From Diaminobutyricibacter sp. McL0608 (GTDB lineage Bacteria; Actinomycetota; Actinomycetes; Actinomycetales; Microbacteriaceae): DNA of 64,000 nt. This document shows, piece by piece, positions 17,179-25,181 of the stretch. The translations under genes were made by a program, and so were the position numbers. The notes beneath the pieces were generated by a model. It ran no database searches, was not told where the DNA came from, and was given only the letters and a program-made list of their open reading frames with translations. Within the stretch, counting starts at the first letter, position 1. Each line of letters opens with the position of its first letter. Where the stretch lies: the NCBI RefSeq assembly GCF_039613825.1, contig NZ_CP154826.1:248001-312000 (forward strand). Direction: 5' to 3'.

Positions 17179-18093
17179 ATGGACCTGACGAGTGACATCA
17201 GCCGTGGCGCCTGGATCAGGCGGCGGCTCGAGGGATGGGGCGTGGTCGGCGGCGTCGTGCCTCGGGGATTCGACGCGTACGTGCGAATCCTCCATCCATT
17301 CGACGCGACGCTCTTCGACCTCGACGAGTCGCATTCCGACGAGTGGGGAAACCCAGCGGTTCTCGAAGACGCGGAATGGACCTGGGCGCGTGTCGCCGAG
17401 CGCACGGGTCGAACAATGCATCCGCTGGTTCAGTCGCGGAACCTGGAGGATGAGAGTCACACCCGGTTCAGCGACGGATGGCGCCTCGGCCAGACGAGCG
17501 AAGGCACCTTCGATCCGGCGTCCCTCGCCCGACTCGTCGGCGCATTCCGGGCGGCGACGGCCACGCCACTCGACATCACCGTTGCGGTATGGATCGGCTG
17601 GGGTTTCCAGAACGACGGTCCAGGAGCCGCCGTCGCCTACATCGCGTTCACTGCAGACGGAGACGAGTCGGCGGACGATGAGCGCATCCGGATCGATTCA
17701 TTCCTCCAAGGCCAGCGTGTCGCGGTCTCGGGGGCTGTCCGATCGGCTGTTGGCGCGGCTCCGCAAGGTACGCTCCAGCTGCCCGGCAGGGAGTACCTGC
17801 TCTTCGAAACGACCCTCGACGAACTCGCGGACCCCTCGTGGACACAGCATGCGGGTATCGGCGGGAACGGTCTTCCGGCCGGTGCCGGGCATACCCCGCA
17901 GCTTCTGTGGCCGGCCGACCACGCCTGGTGCCTGGCATCGGAGATCGACTTCGATTCGACGCTGGTCGGCGGCTCGCGCACGCTGATCGATTCGATCCTC
18001 GCCGACGATGCGCTCGAAACGTATGAGGTCGGGCCGGACGATGACCTCACCTGGCTGGGCGACACGATCAACCCCGCGCCACCCCTTCCCTGA
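17179..18093 (+). CDS. Conserved hypothetical actinobacterial protein
   Basis: 304 residues, not recognised. No signal peptide or TM segment. It has a Trp/Asp-rich soluble composition with GVVPRGFDAYVRILHPF near residue 24, ITVAVWIGWGF at about 136, YLLFETTLDEL near 212 and a C-terminal PADHAWCLASEIDFDSTLVGG. Such proteins are widespread in actinobacteria as single genes. The ATG at 17179 is preceded by another out-of-frame ATG at 17171. It lies 40 bp after the EEP gene on the same strand. Confidence 0.7.
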   Translation: MDLTSDISRGAWIRRRLEGWGVVGGVVPRGFDAYVRILHPFDATLFDLDESHSDEWGNPAVLEDAEWTWARVAERTGRTMHPLVQSRNLEDESHTRFSDGWRLGQTSEGTFDPASLARLVGAFRAATATPLDITVAVWIGWGFQNDGPGAAVAYIAFTADGDESADDERIRIDSFLQGQRVAVSGAVRSAVGAAPQGTLQLPGREYLLFETTLDELADPSWTQHAGIGGNGLPAGAGHTPQLLWPADHAWCLASEIDFDSTLVGGSRTLIDSILADDALETYEVGPDDDLTWLGDTINPAPPLP

Positions 18094-18260
18094 CGCGTGG
18101 TTCTGTGAACGGATGCACGTCCGCGTCTGAAGTCAATCCCTCCCGCAAAAGCATCCGCTGGCTTAGCGTCAGACATGACGCAGGGCGCACCCCGAAGCGT
18201 CACTGTGAGAGTCCCGGTTCTCCCGCACCGGCACCCCTCAGGCCGGGAGGGCCGGGGCAC

Positions 18261-19049
18261 TCACGAAGCGGACGCATCCCTGTCGGAGGCTGCAGCCGTG
18301 GCCGCGCGGGCTCGCGCATCCGCTGCATCCGTGCCGCCGGCGGCCGCTGCCAGGGCCGCCCCATCAGCAGCGTCCGCTGCATCCACTCCCGCGTCATCGC
18401 CGGCCGAACGGCGTCGCGATTTCCGCGACGCCAGCAGCCGGATGAGCAGCGGCACGATCGAGATCACGACGATGCCGATCAGGATGAAGTCGAGGTATTT
18501 CGAGACGAAGTCCGCGACGCCGGGGATGTGGCCCAGCCAGTACCCGAGCAGCACCACGACGGTCGTCCAGACCACCGCACCGACCACGTTGAACAGCGTG
18601 AAGACGCGGCGCCGCATGTGCCCGACTCCGGCGGCGACGGGGGCGATGGTCCGCACGACCGGAACGAACCGGGCGACCGTGACCGCAGCCGGGCCGAACC
18701 GGTCGAAGAAGTGCTGCGTTCGCTCCACGCTCGCCCTGCTGAACAGTCCGGCCTCGCGTCGCTCGAACACCGCGGGTCCTGTGCGTCTCCCGATCAGGAA
18801 GCCGAGTTGGTCGCCGAGGATCGCCGCCACGGCGATCGCGAGAATGGTGACCCAGAGCGGCTGCGTGATGTGCCCGGTGAAGGTGAGCACGCCGGTGAAG
18901 AAGAGCAGCGTATCGCCGGGCAGGAAGAAGCCGATGAGCAGCCCGGTCTCGCAGAAGACGATCCCGCAGATCACGAGCAGTGCCCAGCCTCCTGAGCCGT
19001 CGATCAGGGCTTGCGGGTCGAGAAGGCCTGCATGAAGTCCGTGGAGCAT
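18261..19049 (-). CDS. DedA family membrane protein
   Basis: 262 residues. The DedA/SNARE-associated core runs through ICGIVFCETGLLIGFFLPGD, GDQLGFLIGRRTG, FFDRFGPAAVTVARFVPVVRT and the final TM (FILIGIVVISIVPLLIRLL). The FxxRxxPxxR pattern with acidic ETG and GD residues is the conserved membrane-embedded set in this undecaprenyl-phosphate/lipid translocase family. The C-terminal 45 residues are a low-complexity Ala/Asp tail unusual for the family. The 166 bp between the preceding + strand gene and its end hold nothing I can identify. Confidence 0.88.
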   Translation of the reverse strand: MLHGLHAGLLDPQALIDGSGGWALLVICGIVFCETGLLIGFFLPGDTLLFFTGVLTFTGHITQPLWVTILAIAVAAILGDQLGFLIGRRTGPAVFERREAGLFSRASVERTQHFFDRFGPAAVTVARFVPVVRTIAPVAAGVGHMRRRVFTLFNVVGAVVWTTVVVLLGYWLGHIPGVADFVSKYLDFILIGIVVISIVPLLIRLLASRKSRRRSAGDDAGVDAADAADGAALAAAAGGTDAADARARAATAAASDRDASAS

Positions 19050-19070
19050 AGGTGAAGGTATCCGTTCGTT

Positions 19071-19090
19071 CGGTCGGTCGGTCGGTCGGT
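19071..19090. repeat. CGGT tetranucleotide repeat, five copies
   Basis: CGGT x5 about 20 bp upstream of the DedA start and 12 bp after the end of the glycosyltransferase gene. A slippage-prone tract in the leader of DedA. Confidence 0.7.
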
Positions 19091-19101
19091 CGTGAAAAGG
19101 G

Positions 19102-20646
19102 TCAGCGGGTGAATTCGACGATCAGGCTGCGATGCGTGTGGATGACTGCCCCGCGCTCTTCGAAGCCGATGCGCTCGAGATCGCCCGTCCCGTAGGTGTC
19201 GGGCTTGCCAAGGGCGTATTCGATCAGCCACACCCGGCGGATGCCGTCGAAACGCCCGAGGGACGCCGCCTTCGCGACGGTGTAGGCGCGATCCGCCCAT
19301 CCGTTGTTCGCCGTGTACGGCACGTCGAGCGTGGCGTCGCGCGTGTTCGCGAAACCGGCCGGGTAGGCGTGCATCGCGAGTCGCGGCTTCTTCGACGGAT
19401 GCGCGGACTCGTCGAAGACGACCGCGTCCCCGGCGACGGCGTGCGATCCGATCACGCTGCTGATGACGGCCCAGTCGCTGTCGTTCTTCGCATACGGCGT
19501 GCGCTGGGCGAACCAGATGGGCGCGGCGAGCCCGGCCAGGGCGACGAGTGCGACCACGTCGATCCAGCGCCGGCCCCGCGAGAGCGCGTCGATCCCGCAC
19601 GCGATCAGGAGCGCCGCCGCCGGCGCGCAGAACGACACGTAGCGGGCTGTGAATGCCGGGATGGCGGCGCTCCCGAGCACGAGCACGAGCGTCGGCAGGA
19701 AGAGCCAGGCGGACGCGACCGATACCAGTGACGGAGCGCGCGTCGTCTCGTTGAGCCCGGCATCCACGCTCGCAGTGGTCTGTCGCGCGCGCCTGCGGAA
19801 CGCATCCACCAGTGCCACGACGATGAGCGCCCACGCGGCCGCCGCGAACCAGGGCGCGCCGAACCACAGCGAACTGAACACCGTGTCCGGACTGAGCTGG
19901 TCGTGCGTCGCCAGGTAGGAGATCTGTCTGCGTTCCAGGATGGCGAACACCACGATCGGCACGGCGGCGACGGCCGCTACCCCGACAGTGGTCGCCCAGC
20001 GCACGAGAGTGGCTCGCGGAGCCCGAGCGTTGACCAGGATCACCGCGTGCACGAGCGCGAACAGCGCGACGTACAGGAACACGTAGATCCCGGCCGCGAA
20101 CAGAACGCCGTAGGCGACCCAGAGCCGGGTCGGCGCCTGCTCGCGCCGCAGCAACTCGAGCAGCAGCACCGTCAGCCACGACACGATCGCCGCGCTCAAT
20201 GCGAACGACCGCGCCTCTTCGCCCATGTAGGTGACGCGGGGGAGCAGGCAGCACACGATCCCCGCGATCACGCCGAGCCTCGCAGACCCCAGGCGGGTCG
20301 CGACGACCACGACCGCAGCGACCGTGAGGCCGACGGCGATCGCACTCGGGAACCGGATCGAGAACGGCGAGGGACCGAACACGGCAACCCACCAGTGCAG
20401 GAGGAAATAGTAGGTGCCGTGCACGGCGTCGACATGCCGGAGCATCGTGAACAGTGAGGGCAGCGGGCGCTCAGCCGACATCAGGCTGGTTGCCTCGTCG
20501 CCCCACAGTGACGGCGTCCACGAACCCCACGCGGCGACGACCACTCCGACCAGGCCGAAGAGCGCAGCACGGTAGCGCAGCGGCACGGATGCGCTAACTG
20601 CGGTGACGGGTGCGGGCTTCGTTGTCCGATCGATGGTCTTCGACAT
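19102..20646 (-). CDS. PMT/ArnT-like integral membrane glycosyltransferase (GT39-like)
   Basis: 514 residues with about ten TM segments. TM1 (ALFGLVGVVVAAWGSW) leads into SLWGDEATS, the acidic first loop where GT-C enzymes bind metal and the lipid-linked sugar. HGTYYFLLHWW, IRFPSAIAVGLTV and VTYMGEEARSFALSA follow the PMT/ArnT layout, and a soluble C-terminal domain ends the protein. Start at 20646 has GGAGGTCC upstream. It would transfer a polyprenyl-linked sugar to an extracytoplasmic acceptor. A TTCTTGG direct repeat 60 bp upstream may put it under the neighbouring response regulator. Confidence 0.85.
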   Translation of the reverse strand: MSKTIDRTTKPAPVTAVSASVPLRYRAALFGLVGVVVAAWGSWTPSLWGDEATSLMSAERPLPSLFTMLRHVDAVHGTYYFLLHWWVAVFGPSPFSIRFPSAIAVGLTVAAVVVVATRLGSARLGVIAGIVCCLLPRVTYMGEEARSFALSAAIVSWLTVLLLELLRREQAPTRLWVAYGVLFAAGIYVFLYVALFALVHAVILVNARAPRATLVRWATTVGVAAVAAVPIVVFAILERRQISYLATHDQLSPDTVFSSLWFGAPWFAAAAWALIVVALVDAFRRRARQTTASVDAGLNETTRAPSLVSVASAWLFLPTLVLVLGSAAIPAFTARYVSFCAPAAALLIACGIDALSRGRRWIDVVALVALAGLAAPIWFAQRTPYAKNDSDWAVISSVIGSHAVAGDAVVFDESAHPSKKPRLAMHAYPAGFANTRDATLDVPYTANNGWADRAYTVAKAASLGRFDGIRRVWLIEYALGKPDTYGTGDLERIGFEERGAVIHTHRSLIVEFTR

Positions 20647-20705
20647 GCGGGACCTCCAGCCGGCATATACCTCTCGGTCGACCCCTCCAGTCCAGCCCTG
20701 CCGCT

Positions 20706-20723
20706 CCCAGAAAGGTCCAAGAA
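20706..20723 (-). promoter_or_regulatory. 11-bp-spaced direct repeat upstream of glycosyltransferase
   Basis: Minus strand TTCTTGGACCTTTCTGGG, 59 bp before the start at 20646. Same layout as the sites at 15351, 20751 and 22701. Confidence 0.45.
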
Positions 20724-20750
20724 CCCGCCTGATCTGTGAACGCCCACAGT

Positions 20751-20768
20751 TTCTTGGAGGCATCTGGG
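20751..20768 (+). promoter_or_regulatory. 11-bp-spaced direct repeat upstream of small membrane protein
   Basis: TTCTTGGAGGCATCTGGG on the plus strand, 58 bp before the ATG at 20827. Very close to the divergent copy at 20706. Confidence 0.45.
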
Positions 20769-20826
20769 AGGTGGGTGCGGATGCTGGGGTGCGGGAGGGG
20801 ATGAACGGATGCGAACGGAGAGACGG

Positions 20827-20979
20827 ATGCGCTGGACGTCGGTTCTGGGGCTGTCGGTGGCAGTCGCGATCGCGACGGTCCTCTACTCGGTCGCGCTCCT
20901 GGTCTCGGACGACCCCGATGAGGATGTTGACGCGGACGCCGACGCGTTCGAGGGCGACCAGCTCAGCGAGTTCGACTGA
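20827..20979 (+). CDS. Small membrane protein with acidic tail (50 residues)
   Basis: 50 residues: MRWTSVLGLSVAVAIATV leads a single TM helix (residues 5-26), followed by an Asp/Glu-rich tail (DDPDEDVDADADAFEGD). GGAGAGACGG precedes the ATG. It sits between the divergent glycosyltransferase and the sensor kinase gene, with a candidate regulator site 58 bp upstream. A role as a small accessory to the kinase or transferase is possible but only inferred. Confidence 0.6.
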   Translation: MRWTSVLGLSVAVAIATVLYSVALLVSDDPDEDVDADADAFEGDQLSEFD

Positions 20980-21001
20980 CCGCCAGCCGTGCGCAGCCCG
21001 G

Positions 21002-22012
21002 CTAGTGGGCGAGCGGCAGCGTGAGCACGAGGGTGGTTCCCTCGGGCGAGGTCTCCGCGACGTCGACCGTGCCGCCGTGCCGGGTGGCGATGTCGCGCAC
21101 GAGCGCCAGCCCGATCCCGAAGCTCGTCCTCGGAAGGGCGGGCGCGCTCGTCGGGGCCGCGTGGGCGAACCGGTCGAAGATGCGACGCGGCTCGATGCCC
21201 TGGATGCCCGTGCCCTCGTCGGCGACGGAGATCGCCACTTCACGCCGGTCGGCGTCCACCCGCACTCGGATGGTCGTGTCATTGGGCGAATGTGCGACGG
21301 CGTTGTCGAGCAGCGCGGTCAGGCATCGCTGGAGGCTCGTCTCGGGCACGCGGGTCGCCGGCTTCGTCCCTTCCGCGACCGTGAGCGCGATCTCGATCCC
21401 GCGCGGGCGGGCGAGGACGGCCATCGCGTCGACGGCGCTCCGGACCGCGGGCTCGACGGCGACCGGTGCGGATGCGCTGCTGTTCTCATCCGCGTCGGCT
21501 GCGAGCAGCAGGTCGTTGACGATCTCGATCAGGGTCCGCGTGTCCTCGCGAAGCTGCTCGACCGTCTCCCGCGAAGGGTCGTGCTCGTCGAGGCTTCGCT
21601 GCAGGATCTGGAGTCGAGCATCCAGCACCGCGAGCGGCGTACGGAGCTCGTGGCTCGCATCCTGCACGAACGTCCGCTGGATGCGCAACGCGCGACCCAG
21701 CGGAAGCACCGCTCGGCGCGTGATCACGAGACTGAGCACACCGGCGATCGCGACGGCCAGGATCCCGACGATGACGAACGCGATGAGCGCCCCCGTCGTG
21801 TCGATGTAGATCTTGTGTTCGCCGGGCAGCGGCTTCTCGCTGAGTTCCGAGGGCCGCAGCTGGTCGAGGATGAAGAAGAACGCAGCGCCGATGGCGGCGA
21901 TGACGAGGGCGCCGGATGCGATCGTGATCCAGAGCCCCACGAACCGGGATGCGCGGCGGACCGCACGCGTGTCGCTGTCGACCACTGCATCCCTCCCGTT
22001 CTTCCGGTTCAC
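21002..22012 (-). CDS. Sensor histidine kinase
   Basis: 336 residues. Two TM segments (about 24-48 and 74-98) flank a short 25-residue extracytoplasmic loop, so the sensed signal is probably in or at the membrane. HisKA box FVQDASHELRTPLAVL has the phosphorylated His near 121; the HATPase part has LLDNAVAHSPND (N box), VADEGTGI (G1) and TSFGIGLALVRDIA (G2). GTG start overlaps the stop of the response regulator (GTGA), so both are co-translated. Confidence 0.93.
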   Translation of the reverse strand: MNRKNGRDAVVDSDTRAVRRASRFVGLWITIASGALVIAAIGAAFFFILDQLRPSELSEKPLPGEHKIYIDTTGALIAFVIVGILAVAIAGVLSLVITRRAVLPLGRALRIQRTFVQDASHELRTPLAVLDARLQILQRSLDEHDPSRETVEQLREDTRTLIEIVNDLLLAADADENSSASAPVAVEPAVRSAVDAMAVLARPRGIEIALTVAEGTKPATRVPETSLQRCLTALLDNAVAHSPNDTTIRVRVDADRREVAISVADEGTGIQGIEPRRIFDRFAHAAPTSAPALPRTSFGIGLALVRDIATRHGGTVDVAETSPEGTTLVLTLPLAH

Positions 22013-22674
22013 AGCTGCCCCAGCCGGTAGCCTTCGCCACGCACGGTGGCGATGATGTCCTTGTCCGTCTTGCGTCGCACATAGTGCACGTACGTGTCGA
22101 CGGTTCCAGGCTGCTCGTCGCTTTCGAAGACGGCTCGAAGAATTCCGTTGCGACTGAACGTGCGCAGCGGATTCTCGGCCAGCAGCCTCAGCAACGCGCT
22201 CTCGCGGACGGTCAGCTGGATGCGCCCGTCATACGGCGAATAGATGCAGCGGCTCTCCGGATAGAACTCCCAGGCGCCGATCGACAGCGACGGCCCTTCG
22301 CCCGTGAAAGTTCGGAGCAGGGCGCGGAGGCGGGCGAGGAGTTCGTCGAACTCGAACGGCTTCACCAGGTAGTCGTTGGCGCCGGCGTCGAGTCCGTTCA
22401 CCCGGTCGGCGACCGTGCCGAGGGCGGTCAGCATCAGGATGGGCGTGACCACCCGGCGCGCCCGCAACGACTCGACGACCTCAACCCCATTGCGACCGGG
22501 AAGCCGGCGATCGACGACCATCACGTCGAACTCCTCGGTCAGGCCAGCGTTCAGCCCGGCCTCGCCGTCGACGACGCGCAGCACGTCGTAATGCTCAGTG
22601 AGGACCTGCTCGATGAGGGGCCCGAGTTGCGGGTCGTCCTCGATCAGCAGGAGGCGGGGTCGGTTCTCGTCCAT
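22009..22674 (-). CDS. OmpR/PhoB-type response regulator
   Basis: 221 residues. Receiver domain with acidic pocket IEDD, phospho-acceptor Asp55 (VMVVDRRLPG) and Lys105 (DYLVKPFEFDELL); C-terminal winged helix with LTVRESALLRLLAENPLRTFSR and TVDTYVHYVRRKTD, ending RGEGYRLG. First gene of the operon with the kinase. Divergent from the COG4705-like gene at 22731, with a TTCTTAG motif between them that also occurs upstream of three other nearby genes. Confidence 0.93.
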   Translation of the reverse strand: MDENRPRLLLIEDDPQLGPLIEQVLTEHYDVLRVVDGEAGLNAGLTEEFDVMVVDRRLPGRNGVEVVESLRARRVVTPILMLTALGTVADRVNGLDAGANDYLVKPFEFDELLARLRALLRTFTGEGPSLSIGAWEFYPESRCIYSPYDGRIQLTVRESALLRLLAENPLRTFSRNGILRAVFESDEQPGTVDTYVHYVRRKTDKDIIATVRGEGYRLGQL

Positions 22675-22698
22675 CGCTGCTCAATCTAACGCTTGGCC

Positions 22699-22718
22699 GA
22701 TTCTTAGAGAATCACTGG
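22699..22718. promoter_or_regulatory. Candidate response-regulator site between divergent genes
   Basis: Contains the inverted repeat GATTCTTAGAGAATC (22699-22713) and, read as a direct repeat, TTCTTAGAGAATCACTGG (22701-22718). It lies 13-17 bp from the start of the COG4705-like gene and 25 bp from the response regulator start. Confidence 0.5.
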
Positions 22719-22730
22719 CAGGGTGGGCGG

Positions 22731-23495
22731 GTGCTGCGAAACAAAGTCCCCGAAGTGACGGCGATCTTCTGGATCACCAAAGTGCTGACCACCGCCATGG
22801 GCGAGACGACCTCCGACTTCATGGTGCACCAGATCGACCCGCCGGTTGCCGTCGCGATCGCGTTCGTCGTGCTGGCCGCATCCCTCGTGCTGCAGTTCGC
22901 GGCGAAACGGTACCTGCCGTGGGTGTACTGGTTCGCCGTCGTGATGGTGAGTGTGTTCGGCACGATGGTGGCCGACGTCATCCATGTGCAGTTCGGGGTG
23001 CCGTATGCGGTGTCGACCACCTGCTTCATCGTTGCCCTGGCTGCGATCTTCGCGCTCTGGTACGCGACGCAGAAGACATTGTCCATCCACAGCATCGACA
23101 CGCGTGCCCGGGAGATCTACTACTGGGCGGCGGTCATGGCGACCTTCGCGCTGGGCACGGCCGCCGGCGACCTGACGGCGACGACCTTCCACCTGGGTTA
23201 CCTCGCCTCCGGGATCCTGTTCGCGGTGATCATCGCCGTCCCTGCGATCGGGTTCCGGTTCTGGGGCTGGAACGGGGTGTTCTCGTTCTGGTTCGCCTAC
23301 ATCATCACGCGCCCGCTGGGTGCGTCGTTCTCCGACTGGCTCGGTCTTCCGCCGGAGCGCGGCGGCGTCGGTCTCGGGACGGGACTCGTGAGCGCCGTAC
23401 TGACAGTCGCGATCATCGTCTGCGTGGCGATCATGGACCGCGACCACAACCGCGCGACGCGGATGCCCGCGCTCGCGGTCAACGCTGCGGAGTAG
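22731..23495 (+). CDS. COG4705-like integral membrane protein (paralogue 2)
   Basis: 254 residues with about eight TM segments: FWITKVLTTAMGETTSDFMV, ATFALGTAAGDLTATTFHLG and YIITRPLGASFSDWLGLP align with the same landmarks in the protein at 14453. GTG start at 22731. It is transcribed away from the two-component operon with the candidate regulator site in between, which suggests that it is a direct target. Function unknown; transport or membrane stress roles are guesses. The 262 bp after the gene show no further gene. Confidence 0.8.
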   Translation: MLRNKVPEVTAIFWITKVLTTAMGETTSDFMVHQIDPPVAVAIAFVVLAASLVLQFAAKRYLPWVYWFAVVMVSVFGTMVADVIHVQFGVPYAVSTTCFIVALAAIFALWYATQKTLSIHSIDTRAREIYYWAAVMATFALGTAAGDLTATTFHLGYLASGILFAVIIAVPAIGFRFWGWNGVFSFWFAYIITRPLGASFSDWLGLPPERGGVGLGTGLVSAVLTVAIIVCVAIMDRDHNRATRMPALAVNAAE

Positions 23496-23757
23496 CGCGC
23501 GGCGCGCGCGGTCTCTGCCGCCGCCGGGCCGCGGTCGCGCCGAAAGGTGCGAAAAGTGGCCTAAAAGTGGTCCGGCGGGCGTTGTCAAACTCAGTGGAGT
23601 CGTTTAGGTGCGGAGCTCGGAGGTCGCGACACTGCGGGTCGCTGTCGATTGTCGCCATTGATTGTTCTTCCGTCGACGGGTTTCAGGGCCGGGTGGCGGT
23701 TTGCTCATTCACCAAATGCGAGTACCGTCGCACGATCACCGACGAACAGGAGTGGCG

Positions 23758-23880
23758 ATGACTGACAAAGAGAACAAGCGTTCCGACGCCGAAGAACTTC
23801 CCGACGGTTCAGGGTCGGACGCGAGTGCACCAGAAGAGGGCGAAGATACGGCTTCAGGCGGCGGACCCGATGACAAGTAA
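23758..23880 (+). CDS. Tiny acidic disordered protein (40 residues)
   Basis: MTDKENKRSDAEELPDG then Ser/Glu/Gly-rich to the stop: no hydrophobic residues beyond a few, very acidic, predicted disordered. AGGAGTGGCG gives a strong ribosome site before the ATG. The last 11 bases overlap the next small frame, and a hairpin terminator closes the pair, which supports real transcription of the unit. No family recognised. Confidence 0.6.
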   Translation: MTDKENKRSDAEELPDGSGSDASAPEEGEDTASGGGPDDK

Positions 23881-23974
23881 GCCGCGACCAGAGAACACGC
23901 CTCACCCCGATGAGGTCGACCCACGGGAAGGAACCGCCCCGGACGACACCCCAGTGGAGAACCCTTCCGGATGA
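23870..23974 (+). CDS. Tiny Pro/Glu-rich protein (34 residues)
   Basis: MTSKPRPENTPHPDEVDP followed by REGTAPDDTPVENPSG. Starts at an ATG inside the end of the preceding gene (11-bp overlap, CCCGATGACA). Hydrophilic and likely disordered like its partner. A hairpin begins 8 bp after its stop. No ribosome site of its own, so translation would depend on coupling. Confidence 0.45.
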   Translation: MTSKPRPENTPHPDEVDPREGTAPDDTPVENPSG

Positions 23975-23981
23975 GGCCTCA

Positions 23982-24019
23982 GACGCGTTGCTGGACGGGC
24001 GCCCTTCCAGCAACGCGTC
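23982..24019 (+). terminator. Hairpin terminator
   Basis: Perfect 14-bp arms GACGCGTTGCTGGA (23982-23995) and TCCAGCAACGCGTC (24006-24019), loop of 10 nt. It ends the transcript of the two tiny acidic proteins. Confidence 0.75.
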
Positions 24020-24175
24020 GTCATGCTGCGTCGACCATCGGGCGCACGGTTCCCTTGGCCGGAACGTTGATTCCGACGAACGAGCACCCCCACGACTCCT
24101 CGCAGCTTGACACAGCCCGCGAACACCACTTTTGGCACCTTACGTCGGGTGGGCCGGCTAGTCCATCGGCAGGCG

Positions 24176-24238
24176 GCCGACCGGTAGCGGCAGGCTAGAC
24201 GCCGGCGCCCGCCGACCGGCAGCGGCAGGCTAGACGCC
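24176..24238. repeat. 35-bp tandem duplication at the 3' end of the ZIP gene
   Basis: A 28-bp segment at 24176-24203 recurs at 24211-24238 with one mismatch. The second copy contains the stop codon of the ZIP gene; the first is a duplicated gene end. Confidence 0.75.
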
Positions 24239-25063
24239 AGCCGCCGTCACGATGAAGTCCGTGGCGAAGCCTGCGGCGAGGCCGATCAGGATGCCCCAGT
24301 ACAGCGTGTAGCCGCGACCGAGCTTGAGAGCGACCCCCAGCAGCTGGATGATCACATAGATTATCGAGCCGGCGGCGAGGGCGAGGAACGTGATCGCGAG
24401 CGCGTCGTTCACGAAGATGCCGCCGAGGATGGAGCCGACGACGGTCGGCCCTCCGCCGATCAGGCCGAGGAGCGCGAGCTGGCCCCAGCCGGGGCGGCGG
24501 CTTCCGCCTGCGAGGGGTGCGGTGATGCCGAAGCCCTCCGTGGCGTTGTGGAGGGCGAAGCCGACCACGAGTACGACGGCCAGGCTGATCTCGCCGCTCG
24601 CAGCCGACTGACCGATGGCAAGTCCTTCGGAGAAGTTGTGGAGACCGATGCCGACGGCGATGAGGAACGCCAGGCGGCTGGCCGGCTCGTGCAGGTGCAG
24701 CACTCCGCGGCCGGAGTCCGCGATCGTGGGGTCGATCGCCTTGGCGCGGGCGGCGATCCACCGGTCGTATCCGGCGAGACCCATCAGCCCCACGATGATG
24801 CCGCCGAGGAAGAGCGAGCCGAGCCCGATGAACGGCCACCAGGAATCGGTGTGGTCGAGTGCTGCCTTCGTGAGGGCGGCTTCGACCGGCTCGACGGCGT
24901 GGGTGAGCACATCCCACAGAAGGAACAGCAGCACACCGATCGTGATCGCGTTGAGGAGCGAGCGCACGCCGACGGCGCGAGGACCGAGCCGGCCGATAGG
25001 GAGGCCGAGGAAGATCGTCACTCCGGCGATACCGCCGAGAATGGCAGCGTTGGTCAGGTTCAT
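24230..25063 (-). CDS. ZIP family metal transporter
   Basis: 277 residues, eight TM segments. The two metal-binding signature helices read VGIGLHNFSEGLAIGQ (about residues 138-153) and VVGFALHNATEGFGIT, with the paired HN-x2-EG motifs that form the binuclear site of ZupT/GufA-type transporters. A His-rich cytosolic loop is short (GVLHLHEP). A 19-bp iron box lies 42 bp upstream, so import of iron (or manganese) under IdeR/DtxR-type control is the best guess. Confidence 0.9.
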   Translation of the reverse strand: MNLTNAAILGGIAGVTIFLGLPIGRLGPRAVGVRSLLNAITIGVLLFLLWDVLTHAVEPVEAALTKAALDHTDSWWPFIGLGSLFLGGIIVGLMGLAGYDRWIAARAKAIDPTIADSGRGVLHLHEPASRLAFLIAVGIGLHNFSEGLAIGQSAASGEISLAVVLVVGFALHNATEGFGITAPLAGGSRRPGWGQLALLGLIGGGPTVVGSILGGIFVNDALAITFLALAAGSIIYVIIQLLGVALKLGRGYTLYWGILIGLAAGFATDFIVTAAGV

Positions 25064-25104
25064 CGAGGGGGCTCTCCAGCGGAAGGATGAGGGGGTGCGG
25101 TGGC

Positions 25105-25123
25105 TTAGGTTACCCTAGCCTAA
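25105..25123. promoter_or_regulatory. IdeR/DtxR-type iron box
   Basis: TTAGGTTACCCTAGCCTAA matches the DtxR/IdeR consensus TTAGGTTAGGCTAACCTAA at 16 of 19 positions and is nearly palindromic. It lies 42 bp upstream of the ZIP transporter start. Confidence 0.85.
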
Positions 25124-25181
25124 CTTCAAAGATGCAGCGTATTGGCGTGTCGATGTCGCACCCCTGATGCAGACTTGAGGC

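Noticed and set aside
19071-19090. Short CGGT repeats as a CRISPR or attachment site
   Set aside because: A pure 4-bp microsatellite without spacers; no cas genes in the window.
25131-25166. 11-codon leader-like frame ATG to TGA between the iron box and the HNH gene
   Set aside because: No ribosome site, no hairpin alternatives visible, and downstream start is itself uncertain; too weak to call an attenuator.
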